DNA of 64,000 nucleotides from Streptococcus oralis (GTDB lineage Bacteria; Bacillota; Bacilli; Lactobacillales; Streptococcaceae). Where the stretch lies: the NCBI RefSeq assembly GCF_001983955.1, contig NZ_CP019562.1:682001-746000 (forward strand), written 5' to 3'. The notes beneath the pieces are model-generated. The model did not search any database, was not told the DNA's origin, and saw only the letters and a list, made by a program, of their open reading frames with translations. Positions 53,200 to 63,400 of the stretch are shown here, piece by piece; the first letter of the stretch is position 1, and each line of letters starts with the position of its first letter. The translations under genes and the position numbers were made by a program.

Positions 53200-53308
53200 A
53201 AAGGTTCAGTGAACCTTTTTATCCCGAGCCTTAAAATGAAAAGGCGAGGAAGCTAGAACTAGCATAAAATAAGGCTTTCCGAGTTTTCGGAGAGCCTATT
53301 TTTTTGTT
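53198..53308 (+). terminator. Double terminator after rpmA with a CCCGAG/GCGAGG hairpin between
   Basis: Terminator 1: AAAAGGTT, loop CAGTG, AACCTTTT. Terminator 2: AGGCTTTCCGA, loop GTTT, TCGGAGAGCCT, then T7 (about 53271-53305). Between them CCCGAGCCTT...AAGGCGAGG (53223-53249) resembles the core of the 24.4-kb tandem array. Confidence 0.85.
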
Positions 53309-53428
53309 TTGATACCCACAATTTTTCGTTACTAGTGTAGATGAATTTTGTGAGCGACATTATTTTTCCTAGGTGGAAAACTTCTAAAATATGGTATAAT
53401 GAACAGATAGAGAAGTTGGGGGTAAAAG

Positions 53429-54337
53429 ATGAACATTCAACAATTACGCTATGTTGTGGCCATTGCCAATAGTGGTACTTTCCGTGAAGCTGCTGAAAAG
53501 ATGTATGTTAGTCAGCCAAGTCTGTCTATTTCTGTGCGCGATTTGGAAAAAGAGCTTGGTTTTAAGATTTTCCGTCGGACGAGTTCGGGAACGTTTTTGA
53601 CCCGTCGTGGTATGGAATTTTATGAGAAAGCGCAAGAATTGGTCAAAGGCTTTGATGTTTTTCAAAATCAATATGCCAATCCTGAGGAAGAAAAGGATGA
53701 ATTTTCCATTGCCAGCCAGCACTATGACTTCTTGCCACCAACGATTACGGCCTTTTCGGAACGTTATCCTGACTACAAGAACTTTCGTATTTTTGAATCT
53801 ACCACAGTTCAAATTTTAGACGAAGTGGCTCAAGGACATAGTGAGATTGGGATTATCTACCTCAACAACCAAAATAAAAAGGGCATCATGCAACGGGTTG
53901 AAAAGCTTGGTTTAGAAGTTATTGAACTAATTCCTTTCCAGACTCACATTTATCTTCGTGAAGGGCATCCTTTAGCACAGAAAGAGGAATTGGTCATGGA
54001 GGATTTAGCGGATTTACCAACGGTTCTTTTTACTCAGGAAAAGGATGAGTACCTTTACTATTCAGAGAACTTTGTCGACACCAGCGCGAGCTCCCAGATG
54101 TTTAATGTGACCGACCGTGCTACTTTGAATGGTATTTTGGAGCGAACGGATGCCTATGCGACAGGTTCAGGATTTTTAGATAGTGACAGTGTCAATGGAA
54201 TCACAGTCATTCGTCTCAAGGATAATCTAGATAATCGCATGGTCTATGTCAAACGGGAAGAAGTGGAGCTTAGCCAAGCTGGGACTCTTTTCGTAGAAGT
54301 CATGCAAGAATATTTTGATCAAAAGAGGAAATCATGA
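53429..54337 (+). CDS. cpsY: LysR-family regulator, CpsY/MtaR-like
   Basis: 302 residues. N-terminal winged [36 protein letters not shown]..., then a LysR substrate domain. The streptococcal CpsY/MtaR group controls methionine and amino-acid metabolism, with effects on surface and immune evasion. The strong identity of pattern to that group is from memory, so the symbol is tentative. The stop overlaps lspA. Promoter -10 TGGTATAAT upstream; SD TTGGGGGT. Confidence 0.85.
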   Translation: MNIQQLRYVVAIANSGTFREAAEKMYVSQPSLSISVRDLEKELGFKIFRRTSSGTFLTRRGMEFYEKAQELVKGFDVFQNQYANPEEEKDEFSIASQHYDFLPPTITAFSERYPDYKNFRIFESTTVQILDEVAQGHSEIGIIYLNNQNKKGIMQRVEKLGLEVIELIPFQTHIYLREGHPLAQKEELVMEDLADLPTVLFTQEKDEYLYYSENFVDTSASSQMFNVTDRATLNGILERTDAYATGSGFLDSDSVNGITVIRLKDNLDNRMVYVKREEVELSQAGTLFVEVMQEYFDQKRKS

Positions 54338-54795
54338 AAAAAAGAGGAATAGTAGCAGTCATTGTACTGCTTTTGATTGGGCTGGATCAGTTGGTCAAAA
54401 ATTATGTTGTCCAGCAGATTCCACTGGGTGAAGTGCGTTCGTGGATCCCCAATCTCGTTAGTTTGACCTACCTGCAAAATAGAGGAGCAGCCTTCTCCAT
54501 GCTGCAAGATCAGCAGTGGTTATTTGCTGTCATTACACTGGTCGTCATGGTGGGTGCCATTTGGTATTTACATAAACACATGGAGGATTCTCTCTGGTTA
54601 GTTTTTGGACTGACCCTGATAATAGCGGGAGGTCTGGGCAACTTTATCGACAGAATGAGTCAAGGTTTTGTGGTGGATATGTTTCACCTAGACTTTATCA
54701 ACTTTGCGATTTTCAATGTTGCTGATAGCTATTTGACAGTCGGTGTGATTGTTCTATTGATTGCAATGCTTAAAGAGGAAGTAAATGGAAATTAA
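54334..54795 (+). CDS. lspA: Lipoprotein signal peptidase
   Basis: 153 residues, four membrane spans. The two catalytic Asp are in GNFIDRM and [11 protein letters not shown]. It cleaves diacylated prolipoproteins before the lipid-modified Cys. ATG overlaps the cpsY stop by four bases, and its own end overlaps the next gene by 11 bases. Confidence 0.96.
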   Translation: MKKRGIVAVIVLLLIGLDQLVKNYVVQQIPLGEVRSWIPNLVSLTYLQNRGAAFSMLQDQQWLFAVITLVVMVGAIWYLHKHMEDSLWLVFGLTLIIAGGLGNFIDRMSQGFVVDMFHLDFINFAIFNVADSYLTVGVIVLLIAMLKEEVNGN

Positions 54796-55684
54796 AATTG
54801 AAAGAGGTGGGCAACGTCTAGACAAGGCCTTATCGGATCTAACAGAATTGTCACGCAGTCTCGCGAATGAACAAATCAAGGCTGGACAAGTCTTGGTGAA
54901 TGGGCAAGTCAAGAAAGCCAAATACACTGTCCAAGAGGGGGATATCGTCACCTACCATGTGCCAGAACCAGAGGTTTTAGAGTATGTGGCTGAGAATCTG
55001 CCGCTCGAGATTATCTACCAAGATGAGGATGTAGCCGTTGTTAACAAACCTCAAGGGATGGTGGTTCATCCCAGCGCAGGTCATACCAGTGGAACCTTGG
55101 TCAATGCCCTCATGTACCATATCAAGGACCTGTCAGGTATCAATGGGGTTCTCCGCCCAGGAATCGTTCACCGTATTGACAAGGACACGTCTGGTCTCCT
55201 TATGATTGCTAAGAATGATGAGGCCCACTTAGCACTTGCCCAAGAACTCAAGGACAAGAAGTCTCTCCGCAAATACTGGGCGATTGTTCATGGCAATCTT
55301 CCCAATGATCGTGGTGTCATTGAAGCTCCGATTGGTCGTAGTGAAAAAGATCGTAAGAAACAGGCTGTAACTGCTAAAGGAAAGCCAGCAGTGACTCGTT
55401 TTCAAGTCTTGGAACGCTTTGGAGATTATAGCTTAGTGGAGTTGCAACTGGAAACAGGACGTACCCACCAAATCCGTGTTCATATGGCTTATATTGGCCA
55501 TCCAGTTGCTGGGGATGAGGTCTATGGTCCTCGTAAGACTTTGAAAGGACATGGACAGTTTCTCCATGCTAAAACTCTAGGATTTACCCATCCGAGAACA
55601 GGTGAAACCTTGGAGTTCACAGCAGATATTCCAGAGATTTTTAAAGAAACGCTGGAAAGATTGCGTAAAATTGAGAATAGATAA
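54785..55684 (+). CDS. RluD-type 23S rRNA pseudouridine synthase
   Basis: 299 residues. S4 domain at the N-terminus ([30 protein letters not shown]), then the RluA catalytic motif [19 protein letters not shown] with catalytic Asp, and [13 protein letters not shown]. It modifies uridines in 23S rRNA. Linkage to lspA is common in Firmicutes and may be only transcriptional. RluA/RluC types cannot be excluded. Confidence 0.93.
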   Translation: MEIKIERGGQRLDKALSDLTELSRSLANEQIKAGQVLVNGQVKKAKYTVQEGDIVTYHVPEPEVLEYVAENLPLEIIYQDEDVAVVNKPQGMVVHPSAGHTSGTLVNALMYHIKDLSGINGVLRPGIVHRIDKDTSGLLMIAKNDEAHLALAQELKDKKSLRKYWAIVHGNLPNDRGVIEAPIGRSEKDRKKQAVTAKGKPAVTRFQVLERFGDYSLVELQLETGRTHQIRVHMAYIGHPVAGDEVYGPRKTLKGHGQFLHAKTLGFTHPRTGETLEFTADIPEIFKETLERLRKIENR

Positions 55685-55716
55685 AAGAGTTGAGATGCCT
55701 TGTCTCAACCTTTTTC
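55685..55716 (+). terminator. Terminator of the cpsY-lspA-rluD operon
   Basis: GTTGAGA, loop TGCCTTG, TCTCAAC, then CTTTTT. Confidence 0.85.
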
Positions 55717-55747
55717 ATTTCAAGTCTTTTCTATTTTAAAGCATTCA

Positions 55748-55756
55748 TGTTATAAT
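55748..55756 (+). promoter_or_regulatory. proBAC promoter
   Basis: TGtTATAAT (55748-55756), an extended -10, 29 bases before the proB ATG; no clear -35. Confidence 0.55.
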
Positions 55757-55785
55757 GGATAAATATGAAGAATCGGAGTTAGAAT

Positions 55786-56895
55786 ATGAAGTACAAACGA
55801 ATCGTCTTTAAGGTAGGGACTTCCTCCTTAACAAATGAAGACGGGAGTTTATCAAGGAGTAAAGTAAAGGCAATTACCCAGCAATTGGCTATGCTGCATG
55901 AGGCTGGACATGAGTTGATTTTAGTGTCATCTGGGGCAGTTGCCGCTGGATTTGGAGCTTTGGGGTTTAAAAAACGTCCGACCAAGATTGCAGATAAACA
56001 AGCTTCGGCTGCAGTTGGTCAGGGACTTTTGTTGGAGGAATATACAACCAACCTCCTCATGCGCCAGATCGTTTCTGCACAAATCTTGCTGACACAGGAT
56101 GATTTTGTAGACAAACGTCGCTATAAGAATGCCCACCAGGCCTTGTCTGTATTGCTTCATCGTGGTGCAATCCCCGTCATCAATGAGAATGACAGTGTCG
56201 TTATTGATGAGCTCAAGGTCGGGGACAATGACACTCTGAGTGCCCAGGTAGCGGCGATGGTTCAAGCAGACCTTTTAGTTCTCTTGACCGATGTGGACGG
56301 TCTCTATACTGGCAATCCCAACTCAGATCCAACAGCCAAACGTTTGGAGAAAATCGAGACTATCAATCGTGAGATTATTGATATGGCTGGTGGAGCAGGT
56401 TCATCAAACGGTACTGGGGGTATGTTAACAAAAATCAAGGCAGCTACGATCGCAACGGAGTCAGGGGTGCCAGTCTATATCTGCTCTTCCTTGAAATCAG
56501 ATGCACTGATTGAGGCAGCTGAAGAAACTAGGGATGGTTCCTACTTTGTTGCGCAAGAGAAGGGACTTCGTACCCAGAAACAATGGCTGGCCTTCTATGC
56601 TCAAAGTCAAGGAACGATTTGGGTAGATGGTGGAGCTGCAGAAGCACTTTCAAAAAACGGAAAAAGTCTCCTTTTATCAGGTGTGGTAGAAGTGGAAGGG
56701 AACTTCTCTTACCATGATATTGTCACAGTAGCAGATAAAGAAACAGGTCAATCTCTTGGAAAGGGACGTGTCCAATTTGGTGTCTCAGCCCTAGAAGATA
56801 TGCTCCGTTCTCAAAAAGCCAAAGGAGTCTTGATTCACCGTGATGACTGGATTTCCATCACTCCTGAAATCCAGCTACTCTTTACAGAATTTTAG
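55786..56895 (+). CDS. proB: Glutamate 5-kinase
   Basis: First step of proline synthesis from glutamate. 369 residues: amino-acid kinase domain ([13 protein letters not shown], then [19 protein letters not shown] and [12 protein letters not shown]), and a C-terminal PUA domain (from about 280). Heads the proB-proA-proC operon. Confidence 0.96.
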   Translation: MKYKRIVFKVGTSSLTNEDGSLSRSKVKAITQQLAMLHEAGHELILVSSGAVAAGFGALGFKKRPTKIADKQASAAVGQGLLLEEYTTNLLMRQIVSAQILLTQDDFVDKRRYKNAHQALSVLLHRGAIPVINENDSVVIDELKVGDNDTLSAQVAAMVQADLLVLLTDVDGLYTGNPNSDPTAKRLEKIETINREIIDMAGGAGSSNGTGGMLTKIKAATIATESGVPVYICSSLKSDALIEAAEETRDGSYFVAQEKGLRTQKQWLAFYAQSQGTIWVDGGAAEALSKNGKSLLLSGVVEVEGNFSYHDIVTVADKETGQSLGKGRVQFGVSALEDMLRSQKAKGVLIHRDDWISITPEIQLLFTEF

Positions 56896-56904
56896 AGGTG
56901 AACG

Positions 56905-58167
56905 ATGGTAAGGACACAAGAACAATTTGAACAAGTACAGGCTGTTAAAAAGTCAATCAATACTGCCGGTGAAGCAGTGAAAAACCAAGCCTTGCTAGCC
57001 ATGGCTGATCACTTAGTGGCTGCTACTGAGGAGATTCTAGCGGCCAATGCCCTCGATATGGAAGCGGCCAAGGGGAAAATCTCAGATGTTATGCTAGACC
57101 GTCTTTATTTGGATGCGGAACGTATAGAAGCGATGGCAAGAGGGATTCGTGAAGTAGTTGCTTTACCAGATCCCATTGGTGAAGTCCTAGAGACAAGTCA
57201 TCTTGAAAATGGCTTGGTTATTACCAAGAAACGGGTGGCTATGGGGGTCATCGGTATTATCTATGAAAGCCGTCCAAATGTGACGTCGGATGCGGCTGCC
57301 TTGGCTCTCAAGAGTGGGAATGCAGTCGTTCTTCGTAGTGGTAAGGATGCCTATCAAACAGCTCATGCTATTGTCACAGCTTTAAAGAAGGGCTTGGAGA
57401 CGACTACCATTCATCCAGAGGTGATTCAACTGGTGGAAGATACTAGCCGTGAAAGTAGCTATGCCATGATGAAGGCCAAGGGTTATCTAGACCTTCTCAT
57501 ACCCCGTGGAGGCGCTGGTTTGATCAATGCTGTGGTTGAAAATGCTATCGTGCCTGTTATCGAGACAGGAACTGGGATTGTACATGTCTATGTGGATAAG
57601 GATGCCGATGAAGACAAGGCTCTGTCTATCATTAACAATGCTAAAACCAGTCGTCCTTCTGTCTGCAATGCTATGGAGGTCTTGCTGGTTCATGAAGACA
57701 AGGCAGCACGTTTTCTTCCTCGCTTGGAGAAAGTGCTGGTTACAAGTCGGAAAGAAGCTGGACTGGAACCAATTCAATTCCGCTTGGATGAGAAAGCAAG
57801 TCAGTCTCTTTCAGGTCGAGCAGCTGAGGCGCAAGACTTTGACACTGAGTTTTTAGACTATGTCCTAGCTGTTAAGGTCGTGAGTAGTTTAGAAGAAGCG
57901 GTTGTGCATATTGAAGCCCACAGTACCCATCATTCGGATGCCATTGTGACGGAAAATGCTGAAGCGGCAGCCTACTTTACAGATCAAGTGGATTCAGCAG
58001 CGGTTTATGTCAATGCCTCAACGCGTTTCACTGATGGAGGTCAATTTGGTCTTGGATGTGAGATGGGGATTTCTACTCAGAAACTGCATGCGCGTGGGCC
58101 TATGGGCTTGAAAGAGTTGACCAGCTACAAGTATGTGGTTACTGGTGACGGACAGATAAGGGAGTAA
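56905..58167 (+). CDS. proA: Gamma-glutamyl phosphate reductase
   Basis: Reduces glutamyl phosphate to glutamate semialdehyde with NADPH. 420 residues of aldehyde-dehydrogenase type; the cofactor stretch [28 protein letters not shown] is clear, and the catalytic Cys is in [13 protein letters not shown]. Starts nine bases after proB with SD AGAGGTGA. Confidence 0.97.
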   Translation: MVRTQEQFEQVQAVKKSINTAGEAVKNQALLAMADHLVAATEEILAANALDMEAAKGKISDVMLDRLYLDAERIEAMARGIREVVALPDPIGEVLETSHLENGLVITKKRVAMGVIGIIYESRPNVTSDAAALALKSGNAVVLRSGKDAYQTAHAIVTALKKGLETTTIHPEVIQLVEDTSRESSYAMMKAKGYLDLLIPRGGAGLINAVVENAIVPVIETGTGIVHVYVDKDADEDKALSIINNAKTSRPSVCNAMEVLLVHEDKAARFLPRLEKVLVTSRKEAGLEPIQFRLDEKASQSLSGRAAEAQDFDTEFLDYVLAVKVVSSLEEAVVHIEAHSTHHSDAIVTENAEAAAYFTDQVDSAAVYVNASTRFTDGGQFGLGCEMGISTQKLHARGPMGLKELTSYKYVVTGDGQIRE

Positions 58168-58170
58168 GAG

Positions 58171-58968
58171 ATGAAGATTGGATTTATCGGTTTGGGGAAT
58201 ATGGGAGCTAGCTTGGCTAAGGCTGTTGTGCAGGCCAAGACGGGTGCTCAGATTCTCCTTGCCAATCGTAGTCAAGCAAAAGTAGATGCTTTCATTGTCA
58301 ACTTTGGTGGTCAGGCTTCCAGCAATGAAGAAATCTTCGCAGAAGCAGATGTGATTTTTCTAGGAGTAAAGCCTGCGCAGTTTTCTGAACTGCTTGCTCA
58401 ATATCAGACCATCCTTGAAAAAAGAGAGAGTCTTCTTTTGATTTCCATGGCAGCTGGATTGACTTTGGAAAAACTAGCTAGTCTTATCCCAAGTCAACAT
58501 CGTATCATTCGCATCATGCCCAATACTCCAGTGGCTATCGGTCAAGGGGTGATTAGTTATGCCATGTCAGCAAACTGTCTTGCTGAGGACGGTGAACTCT
58601 TTTGTCAGCTTTTATCCAATGCGGGTCTATTGGTTGAGCTTGGGGATGACTTAATTGATGCGGCGACAGGTCTTGCAGGTTGTGGGCCAGCCTTTGTCTA
58701 CCTCTTTATCGAGGCTTTGGCAGATGCAGGTGTTCAGTCAGGATTGCCACGAGAAACGGCTTTGAAAATGGCAGCCCAAACAGTAGTTGGAGCTGGACAA
58801 ATGGTTCTGGAAAGTCAGCAACATCCTGCGGTCTTGAAAGACCAAGTTTGCAGTCCAGGTGGTTCGACTATCGCTGGTGTAGCAAGTCTGGAAGAACATG
58901 CCTTTAGAGGTACCGTCATGGACGCAGTTCAGCAAGCCTACAAACGAACACAAGAATTAGGTAAATAA
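58171..58968 (+). CDS. proC: Pyrroline-5-carboxylate reductase
   Basis: Final step to proline. 265 residues with the Rossmann start IGFIGLGNMGASLAKA, the middle IRIMPNTPV and the C-terminal LKDQVCSPGGSTIAGVASLE signature. Starts three bases after the proA stop; SD AAGGGAGTAAG spans the junction. Confidence 0.97.
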   Translation: MKIGFIGLGNMGASLAKAVVQAKTGAQILLANRSQAKVDAFIVNFGGQASSNEEIFAEADVIFLGVKPAQFSELLAQYQTILEKRESLLLISMAAGLTLEKLASLIPSQHRIIRIMPNTPVAIGQGVISYAMSANCLAEDGELFCQLLSNAGLLVELGDDLIDAATGLAGCGPAFVYLFIEALADAGVQSGLPRETALKMAAQTVVGAGQMVLESQQHPAVLKDQVCSPGGSTIAGVASLEEHAFRGTVMDAVQQAYKRTQELGK

Positions 58969-58998
58969 GAGGTTGGGTGACTCCCAGCCTCTTTTATG
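58967..58998 (+). terminator. proBAC terminator
   Basis: AAGAGGTTGGG, loop TGACT, CCCAGCCTCTT, then TT (one mismatch in the stem). Confidence 0.8.
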
Positions 58999-59088
58999 GT
59001 CGATTGAATGGAGAAGACGCAAAAAGATTGTCACAAAAATCTATTTTTTTGATAGAATAGAAGATAGTAAAAAAGAAATGAGTTAGAC

Positions 59089-59727
59089 ATGTCAAAAGGA
59101 TTTTTAGTCTCTTTTGAGGGACCAGAGGGAGCAGGAAAGACCAGTGTTTTAGAGACTCTACTCCCAATTTTAGAGGAAAAAGGAGTAGAAGTGTTGACGA
59201 CCCGTGAACCTGGCGGAGTCTTGATCGGGGAGAAGATTAGGGAAGTGATTTTGGATCCAAGTCATACGCAGATGGATCCTAAAACAGAGCTTCTTCTCTA
59301 TATCGCCAGTCGCAGACAGCATTTGGTAGAAAAAGTTCTTCCAGCACTTGAAGATGGCAAGTTGGTCATTATGGACCGCTTCATCGATAGTTCTGTTGCT
59401 TATCAGGGATTTGGCCGTGGCTTGGATATTGATGCCATTGATTGGCTCAATCACTTTGCGACAGATGGACTTAAACCCGATTTGACACTCTATTTTGACA
59501 TCGAGGTGGAAGAGGGGCTGGCTCGCATTGCTGCTAATAGTGACCGCGAGGTCAATCGTTTGGACTTGGAAGGCTTGGACTTGCACAAGAAAGTCCGTCA
59601 AGGCTACCTTTCTCTTCTGGACAAAGAAGGAAATCGCATTGTCAAGATTGATGCGAGTCTTCCTTTGGAGCAAGTTGTGGAAACGACCAAGGCTGTCTTG
59701 TTTGACAGAATGGGCTTGGCTAAATGA
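59089..59727 (+). CDS. tmk: Thymidylate kinase
   Basis: Phosphorylates dTMP to dTDP. 212 residues with P-loop [10 protein letters not shown], the [12 protein letters not shown] motif and TREPGG. It heads a tmk-holB-yabA-rsmI unit and overlaps holB by four bases. -10 TGATAGAAT is about 30 bases upstream. Confidence 0.97.
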   Translation: MSKGFLVSFEGPEGAGKTSVLETLLPILEEKGVEVLTTREPGGVLIGEKIREVILDPSHTQMDPKTELLLYIASRRQHLVEKVLPALEDGKLVIMDRFIDSSVAYQGFGRGLDIDAIDWLNHFATDGLKPDLTLYFDIEVEEGLARIAANSDREVNRLDLEGLDLHKKVRQGYLSLLDKEGNRIVKIDASLPLEQVVETTKAVLFDRMGLAK

Positions 59728-60614
59728 AACAAGAACAACTAAAAGCTTGGCAGCCAGACCAGTTTGACCGCTTTGTCCGTATCCTAGAACAAGATCAGCT
59801 CAATCACGCCTATCTCTTTTCAGGTTTCTTTGGAAGCTTGGAAATGGCGCAGTTTTTGGCTAAGAGCCTCTTTTGTAGGGATAAAGTAGGCGTTTTGCCG
59901 TGTGAGAAATGCCGAAACTGTAAGCTGATTGAACAGGAAGAATTCCCCGATGTTACCTTGATTAAGCCAGTCAATCAGGTCATCAAGACAGAACGCATTC
60001 GGGAATTGGTGGGTCAGTTTTCTCAAGCAGGGATTGAAAGTCAGCAGCAGGTCTTTATTATTGAGCAGGCGGAGAAAATGCATCCTAACGCGGCTAATTC
60101 TCTGCTCAAGGTCATCGAAGAACCCCAGAGTGAAGTTTACATTTTCTTCTTGACCAGCGATGAGGAAAAAATCTTGCCAACAATCCGTAGTCGGACCCAG
60201 ATTTTCCATTTTAAAAAGCAAGAAGAAAAGCTCATCCATCAATTAGAACAAGCAGGTCTGGTCAAGAAAAAAGCAACTCTCTTAGCCCAGTTTTGTCAAT
60301 CACGTGCTGAAGCTGAAAAGTTGGTCAATCAGGCTAGTTTTTGGACCTTGGTGGATGAGAGCGAACGCCTGCTGACCTGGTTATTAGCTAAGAAAAAAGA
60401 GAGTTATTTGCAAGTTGCGAAATTAGCCAGCTTGGTAGATGACAAGGAAAAACAAGATCAGGTCTTGCGAATCCTCGAAGTCCTCTGTGGGCAGGATCTC
60501 TTGCAAGCAAGGATTCGACAGATTCTACAAGATTTACTAGAAGCTAGAAAAATGTGGCAGGCTAATGTCAGCTTTCAAAATGCTATGGAATATCTGGTCT
60601 TGAAAGAAATATAA
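59724..60614 (+). CDS. holB: DNA polymerase III delta' subunit
   Basis: Clamp-loader subunit, 296 residues. AAA+ fold with a zinc-binding Cys set [16 protein letters not shown] and the sensor region TIRSRTQIF. The P-loop is degenerate ([11 protein letters not shown]), as expected for delta', which does not hydrolyse ATP. ATGA overlap with tmk. Confidence 0.93.
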   Translation: MKQEQLKAWQPDQFDRFVRILEQDQLNHAYLFSGFFGSLEMAQFLAKSLFCRDKVGVLPCEKCRNCKLIEQEEFPDVTLIKPVNQVIKTERIRELVGQFSQAGIESQQQVFIIEQAEKMHPNAANSLLKVIEEPQSEVYIFFLTSDEEKILPTIRSRTQIFHFKKQEEKLIHQLEQAGLVKKKATLLAQFCQSRAEAEKLVNQASFWTLVDESERLLTWLLAKKKESYLQVAKLASLVDDKEKQDQVLRILEVLCGQDLLQARIRQILQDLLEARKMWQANVSFQNAMEYLVLKEI

Positions 60615-60650
60615 ACTCAATGAAGGATAAAGAAAGGAAAGGGCTGGTTT

Positions 60651-60968
60651 ATGGACAAAAAAGAATTATTTGACGCGCTGGATGATTTTTCCCAACAGTT
60701 ACTGGTGACCTTGGCCGATGTGGAAGCCATCAAGAAAAATCTCAAGAGCCTGGTAGAGGAAAATACAGCTCTTCGCTTGGAAAATAGTAAGTTGCGCGAA
60801 CGCTTGGGCGAGGTGGAAGCAGATACTCCCGTCAAGGCTAAGCATGTTCGTGAAAGCGTCCGTCGAATCTATAAGGACGGTTTTCACGTATGTAATGATT
60901 TTTATGGACAACGCCGAGAGCAGGACGAGGAATGTATGTTCTGTGACGAGTTGTTGTACAGGGAGTAG
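60651..60968 (+). CDS. yabA: Replication initiation control protein YabA
   Basis: 105 residues: an N-terminal coiled coil (about 1-62, Leu-rich, [20 protein letters not shown]), then a C-terminal zinc-binding part with [11 protein letters not shown] and [10 protein letters not shown]. YabA bridges DnaA and the DnaN clamp to limit initiation. It follows holB by 36 bases, without the ricT gene that lies here in Bacillus. SD GAAAGG. Confidence 0.94.
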   Translation: MDKKELFDALDDFSQQLLVTLADVEAIKKNLKSLVEENTALRLENSKLRERLGEVEADTPVKAKHVRESVRRIYKDGFHVCNDFYGQRREQDEECMFCDELLYRE

Positions 60969-60970
60969 GC

Positions 60971-61849
60971 ATGCAGATTCAAAAAAGTTTTAAGGGACAA
61001 TCTCCATATGGCAAACTTTATCTAGTGGCAACGCCGATTGGCAATCTAGATGACATGACCTTTCGTGCCATTCAGACCTTGAAAGAAGTGGACTGGATTG
61101 CAGCTGAGGACACGCGCAATACAGGACTTTTGCTCAAGCATTTTGACATTTCCACCAAGCAGATTAGTTTTCACGAGCACAATGCCAAGGAAAAAATTCC
61201 TGATTTGATTGGTTTCTTGAAAGCAGGCCAAAGTATCGCTCAGGTATCCGATGCGGGTCTGCCTAGTATCTCGGACCCTGGTCATGATTTGGTTAAGGCA
61301 GCTATTGAGGAAGAAATTGCAGTAGTGACAGTTCCGGGTGCCTCTGCAGGGATTTCTGCTTTGATTGCCAGTGGTTTAGCTCCACAACCACATATCTTTT
61401 ACGGTTTCTTACCGAGAAAATCAGGCCAGCAAAAGCAATTTTTCGACTTAAAAAAAGATTACCCAGAAACTCAGATTTTCTACGAATCGCCCCACCGTGT
61501 ATCAGATACATTGGAAAATATGCTAGAAGTCTACGGTGACCGCTCGGTAGTCTTGGTCAGGGAATTGACCAAAATCTATGAAGAATACCAACGAGGAAAG
61601 ATTTCAGAGCTACTAGAAAGTATTGCTGAAACGCCACTCAAGGGTGAATGCCTTCTCATCGTTAAAGGTGCAAGTCAGGATGTGGAGGAAAAGGACGAGG
61701 AGGACTTGTTTTCAGAAATCCAATCTCGTATCCAGCAAGGCATGAAGAAAAATCAAGCCATTAAGGAAGTTGCGAAACTCTACCAGTGGAATAAAAGCCA
61801 ACTCTACGCTGCCTACCACGAATGGGAAGAAAATCAAGAAAATGACTAA
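60971..61849 (+). CDS. rsmI: 16S rRNA (cytidine1402-2'-O)-methyltransferase
   Basis: 292 residues of the tetrapyrrole methylase-like fold: LYLVATPIGNLDDMTFRAIQTLKEVD, AEDTRNTGLLL, VSDAGLPSISDPG and YESPHRV are diagnostic of RsmI. It methylates C1402 of 16S rRNA in the P site. Two bases after yabA; SD GGGAGTAGG. Confidence 0.97.
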   Translation: MQIQKSFKGQSPYGKLYLVATPIGNLDDMTFRAIQTLKEVDWIAAEDTRNTGLLLKHFDISTKQISFHEHNAKEKIPDLIGFLKAGQSIAQVSDAGLPSISDPGHDLVKAAIEEEIAVVTVPGASAGISALIASGLAPQPHIFYGFLPRKSGQQKQFFDLKKDYPETQIFYESPHRVSDTLENMLEVYGDRSVVLVRELTKIYEEYQRGKISELLESIAETPLKGECLLIVKGASQDVEEKDEEDLFSEIQSRIQQGMKKNQAIKEVAKLYQWNKSQLYAAYHEWEENQEND

Positions 61850-61851
61850 AC

Positions 61852-61881
61852 AGGGAAGTTTGCCATCTTCCCTTTTTTTGT
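61852..61881 (+). terminator. rsmI terminator
   Basis: AGGGAAG, loop TTTGCCAT, CTTCCCT, then TTTTTT. Confidence 0.9.
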
Positions 61882-61982
61882 TATACTAGTAGAAGAAAAA
61901 TTAGAAAGATTTGTGGGTGTCAAACAGTCTAGTAGCTTGTTTTGATATGAACTTAGGTTCCACCCAAAGAGGTATTAGTGTC

Positions 61983-63317
61983 GTGTCTCAATCTTATATC
62001 AATGTTATCGGTGCTGGTTTGGCAGGTTCTGAAGCAGCTTACCAAATCGCAGAACGCGGTATTCCAGTTAAACTTTATGAAATGCGTGGGGTCAAGTCAA
62101 CACCTCAGCACAAAACAGACAATTTTGCTGAATTGGTTTGTTCCAATTCCTTACGTGGGGATGCTTTGACCAATGCAGTTGGGCTTCTCAAGGAAGAAAT
62201 GCGTCGCTTGGGTTCTGTTATCTTGGAATCTGCTGAAGCTACACGTGTTCCTGCTGGTGGAGCCCTTGCGGTGGACCGTGATGGTTTCTCTCAAATGGTG
62301 ACTGAAAAAGTGGCTAATCACCCCTTGATTGAAGTGGTTCGTGATGAAATTACAGAATTGCCGACTGATGTTATTACAGTTGTCGCTACTGGTCCTTTAA
62401 CCAGCGATGCCCTAGCTGAAAAGATTCATGCCCTTAATGACGGTGATGGTTTCTATTTCTACGATGCGGCGGCGCCGATTATCGATGTCAATACCATCGA
62501 TATGAGCAAGGTCTATCTCAAGTCTCGTTATGACAAGGGAGAAGCAGCCTACCTCAATGCCCCTATGACCAAGCAAGAATTTATGGATTTCCATGAAGCA
62601 TTGATCAATGCGGAAGAAGCCCCGCTCAATTCGTTTGAAAAAGAAAAGTACTTTGAAGGTTGTATGCCTATCGAAGTCATGGCTAAGCGTGGCATTAAAA
62701 CCATGCTTTATGGTCCGATGAAGCCAGTCGGTTTGGAGTATCCAGACGATTATACAGGCCCTCGTGACGGGGAGTTCAAAACACCGTATGCAGTTGTCCA
62801 GCTTCGTCAGGACAATGCGGCTGGTAGCCTCTACAATATCGTTGGTTTCCAAACCCACCTCAAATGGGGAGAACAAAAGCGTGTCTTCCAAATGATTCCA
62901 GGTCTTGAAAATGCTGAGTTTGTCCGTTATGGGGTCATGCATCGCAATTCTTATATGGATTCACCAAATCTTCTTGAACAGACTTACCGTTCTAAGAAAC
63001 AACCAAACCTCTTCTTTGCTGGTCAAATGACGGGTGTAGAAGGCTATGTTGAGTCAGCAGCTTCAGGCTTGGTTGCAGGTATTAACGCAGCTCGTCTCTT
63101 TAAGGGTGAAAGTGAAGCTATCTTCCCAGAGACCACAGCGATTGGAAGTCTGGCTCATTACATCACTCACGCTGATAGCAAACATTTCCAACCAATGAAC
63201 GTCAATTTCGGGATTATCAAGGAATTGGAAGGCGAGCGTATCCGTGATAAGAAGGCTCGTTATGAAAAAATTGCAGAGCGTGCTCTTACCGACTTAGAGG
63301 AATTTTTAACGGTCTAA
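61983..63317 (+). CDS. trmFO: Folate-dependent tRNA-U54 methyltransferase TrmFO
   Basis: Makes T54 in tRNA using methylene-tetrahydrofolate and FADH2. 444 residues from the GTG at 61983: FAD motif [20 protein letters not shown], the family Cys regions [12 protein letters not shown] and [14 protein letters not shown], and the C-terminal [20 protein letters not shown]. The GTG is 11 bases after AAAGAGG; a longer in-frame frame upstream would add residues absent from the family. A GTGGGTG...CACCCA pair lies in the leader. Confidence 0.93.
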   Translation: MSQSYINVIGAGLAGSEAAYQIAERGIPVKLYEMRGVKSTPQHKTDNFAELVCSNSLRGDALTNAVGLLKEEMRRLGSVILESAEATRVPAGGALAVDRDGFSQMVTEKVANHPLIEVVRDEITELPTDVITVVATGPLTSDALAEKIHALNDGDGFYFYDAAAPIIDVNTIDMSKVYLKSRYDKGEAAYLNAPMTKQEFMDFHEALINAEEAPLNSFEKEKYFEGCMPIEVMAKRGIKTMLYGPMKPVGLEYPDDYTGPRDGEFKTPYAVVQLRQDNAAGSLYNIVGFQTHLKWGEQKRVFQMIPGLENAEFVRYGVMHRNSYMDSPNLLEQTYRSKKQPNLFFAGQMTGVEGYVESAASGLVAGINAARLFKGESEAIFPETTAIGSLAHYITHADSKHFQPMNVNFGIIKELEGERIRDKKARYEKIAERALTDLEEFLTV

Positions 63318-63400
63318 TTTTTTTCAAAGAATTGCTCATGATACTATAAAAATCTTAGAAATTGTGATAAAATAGGTAGGATAAAAAAAGGAGAGTAAAA

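Noticed and set aside
61911..61982. Longer N-terminus for trmFO starting at 61911
   Set aside because: Adds residues before the FAD motif that the family lacks; the GTG at 61983 has an SD.
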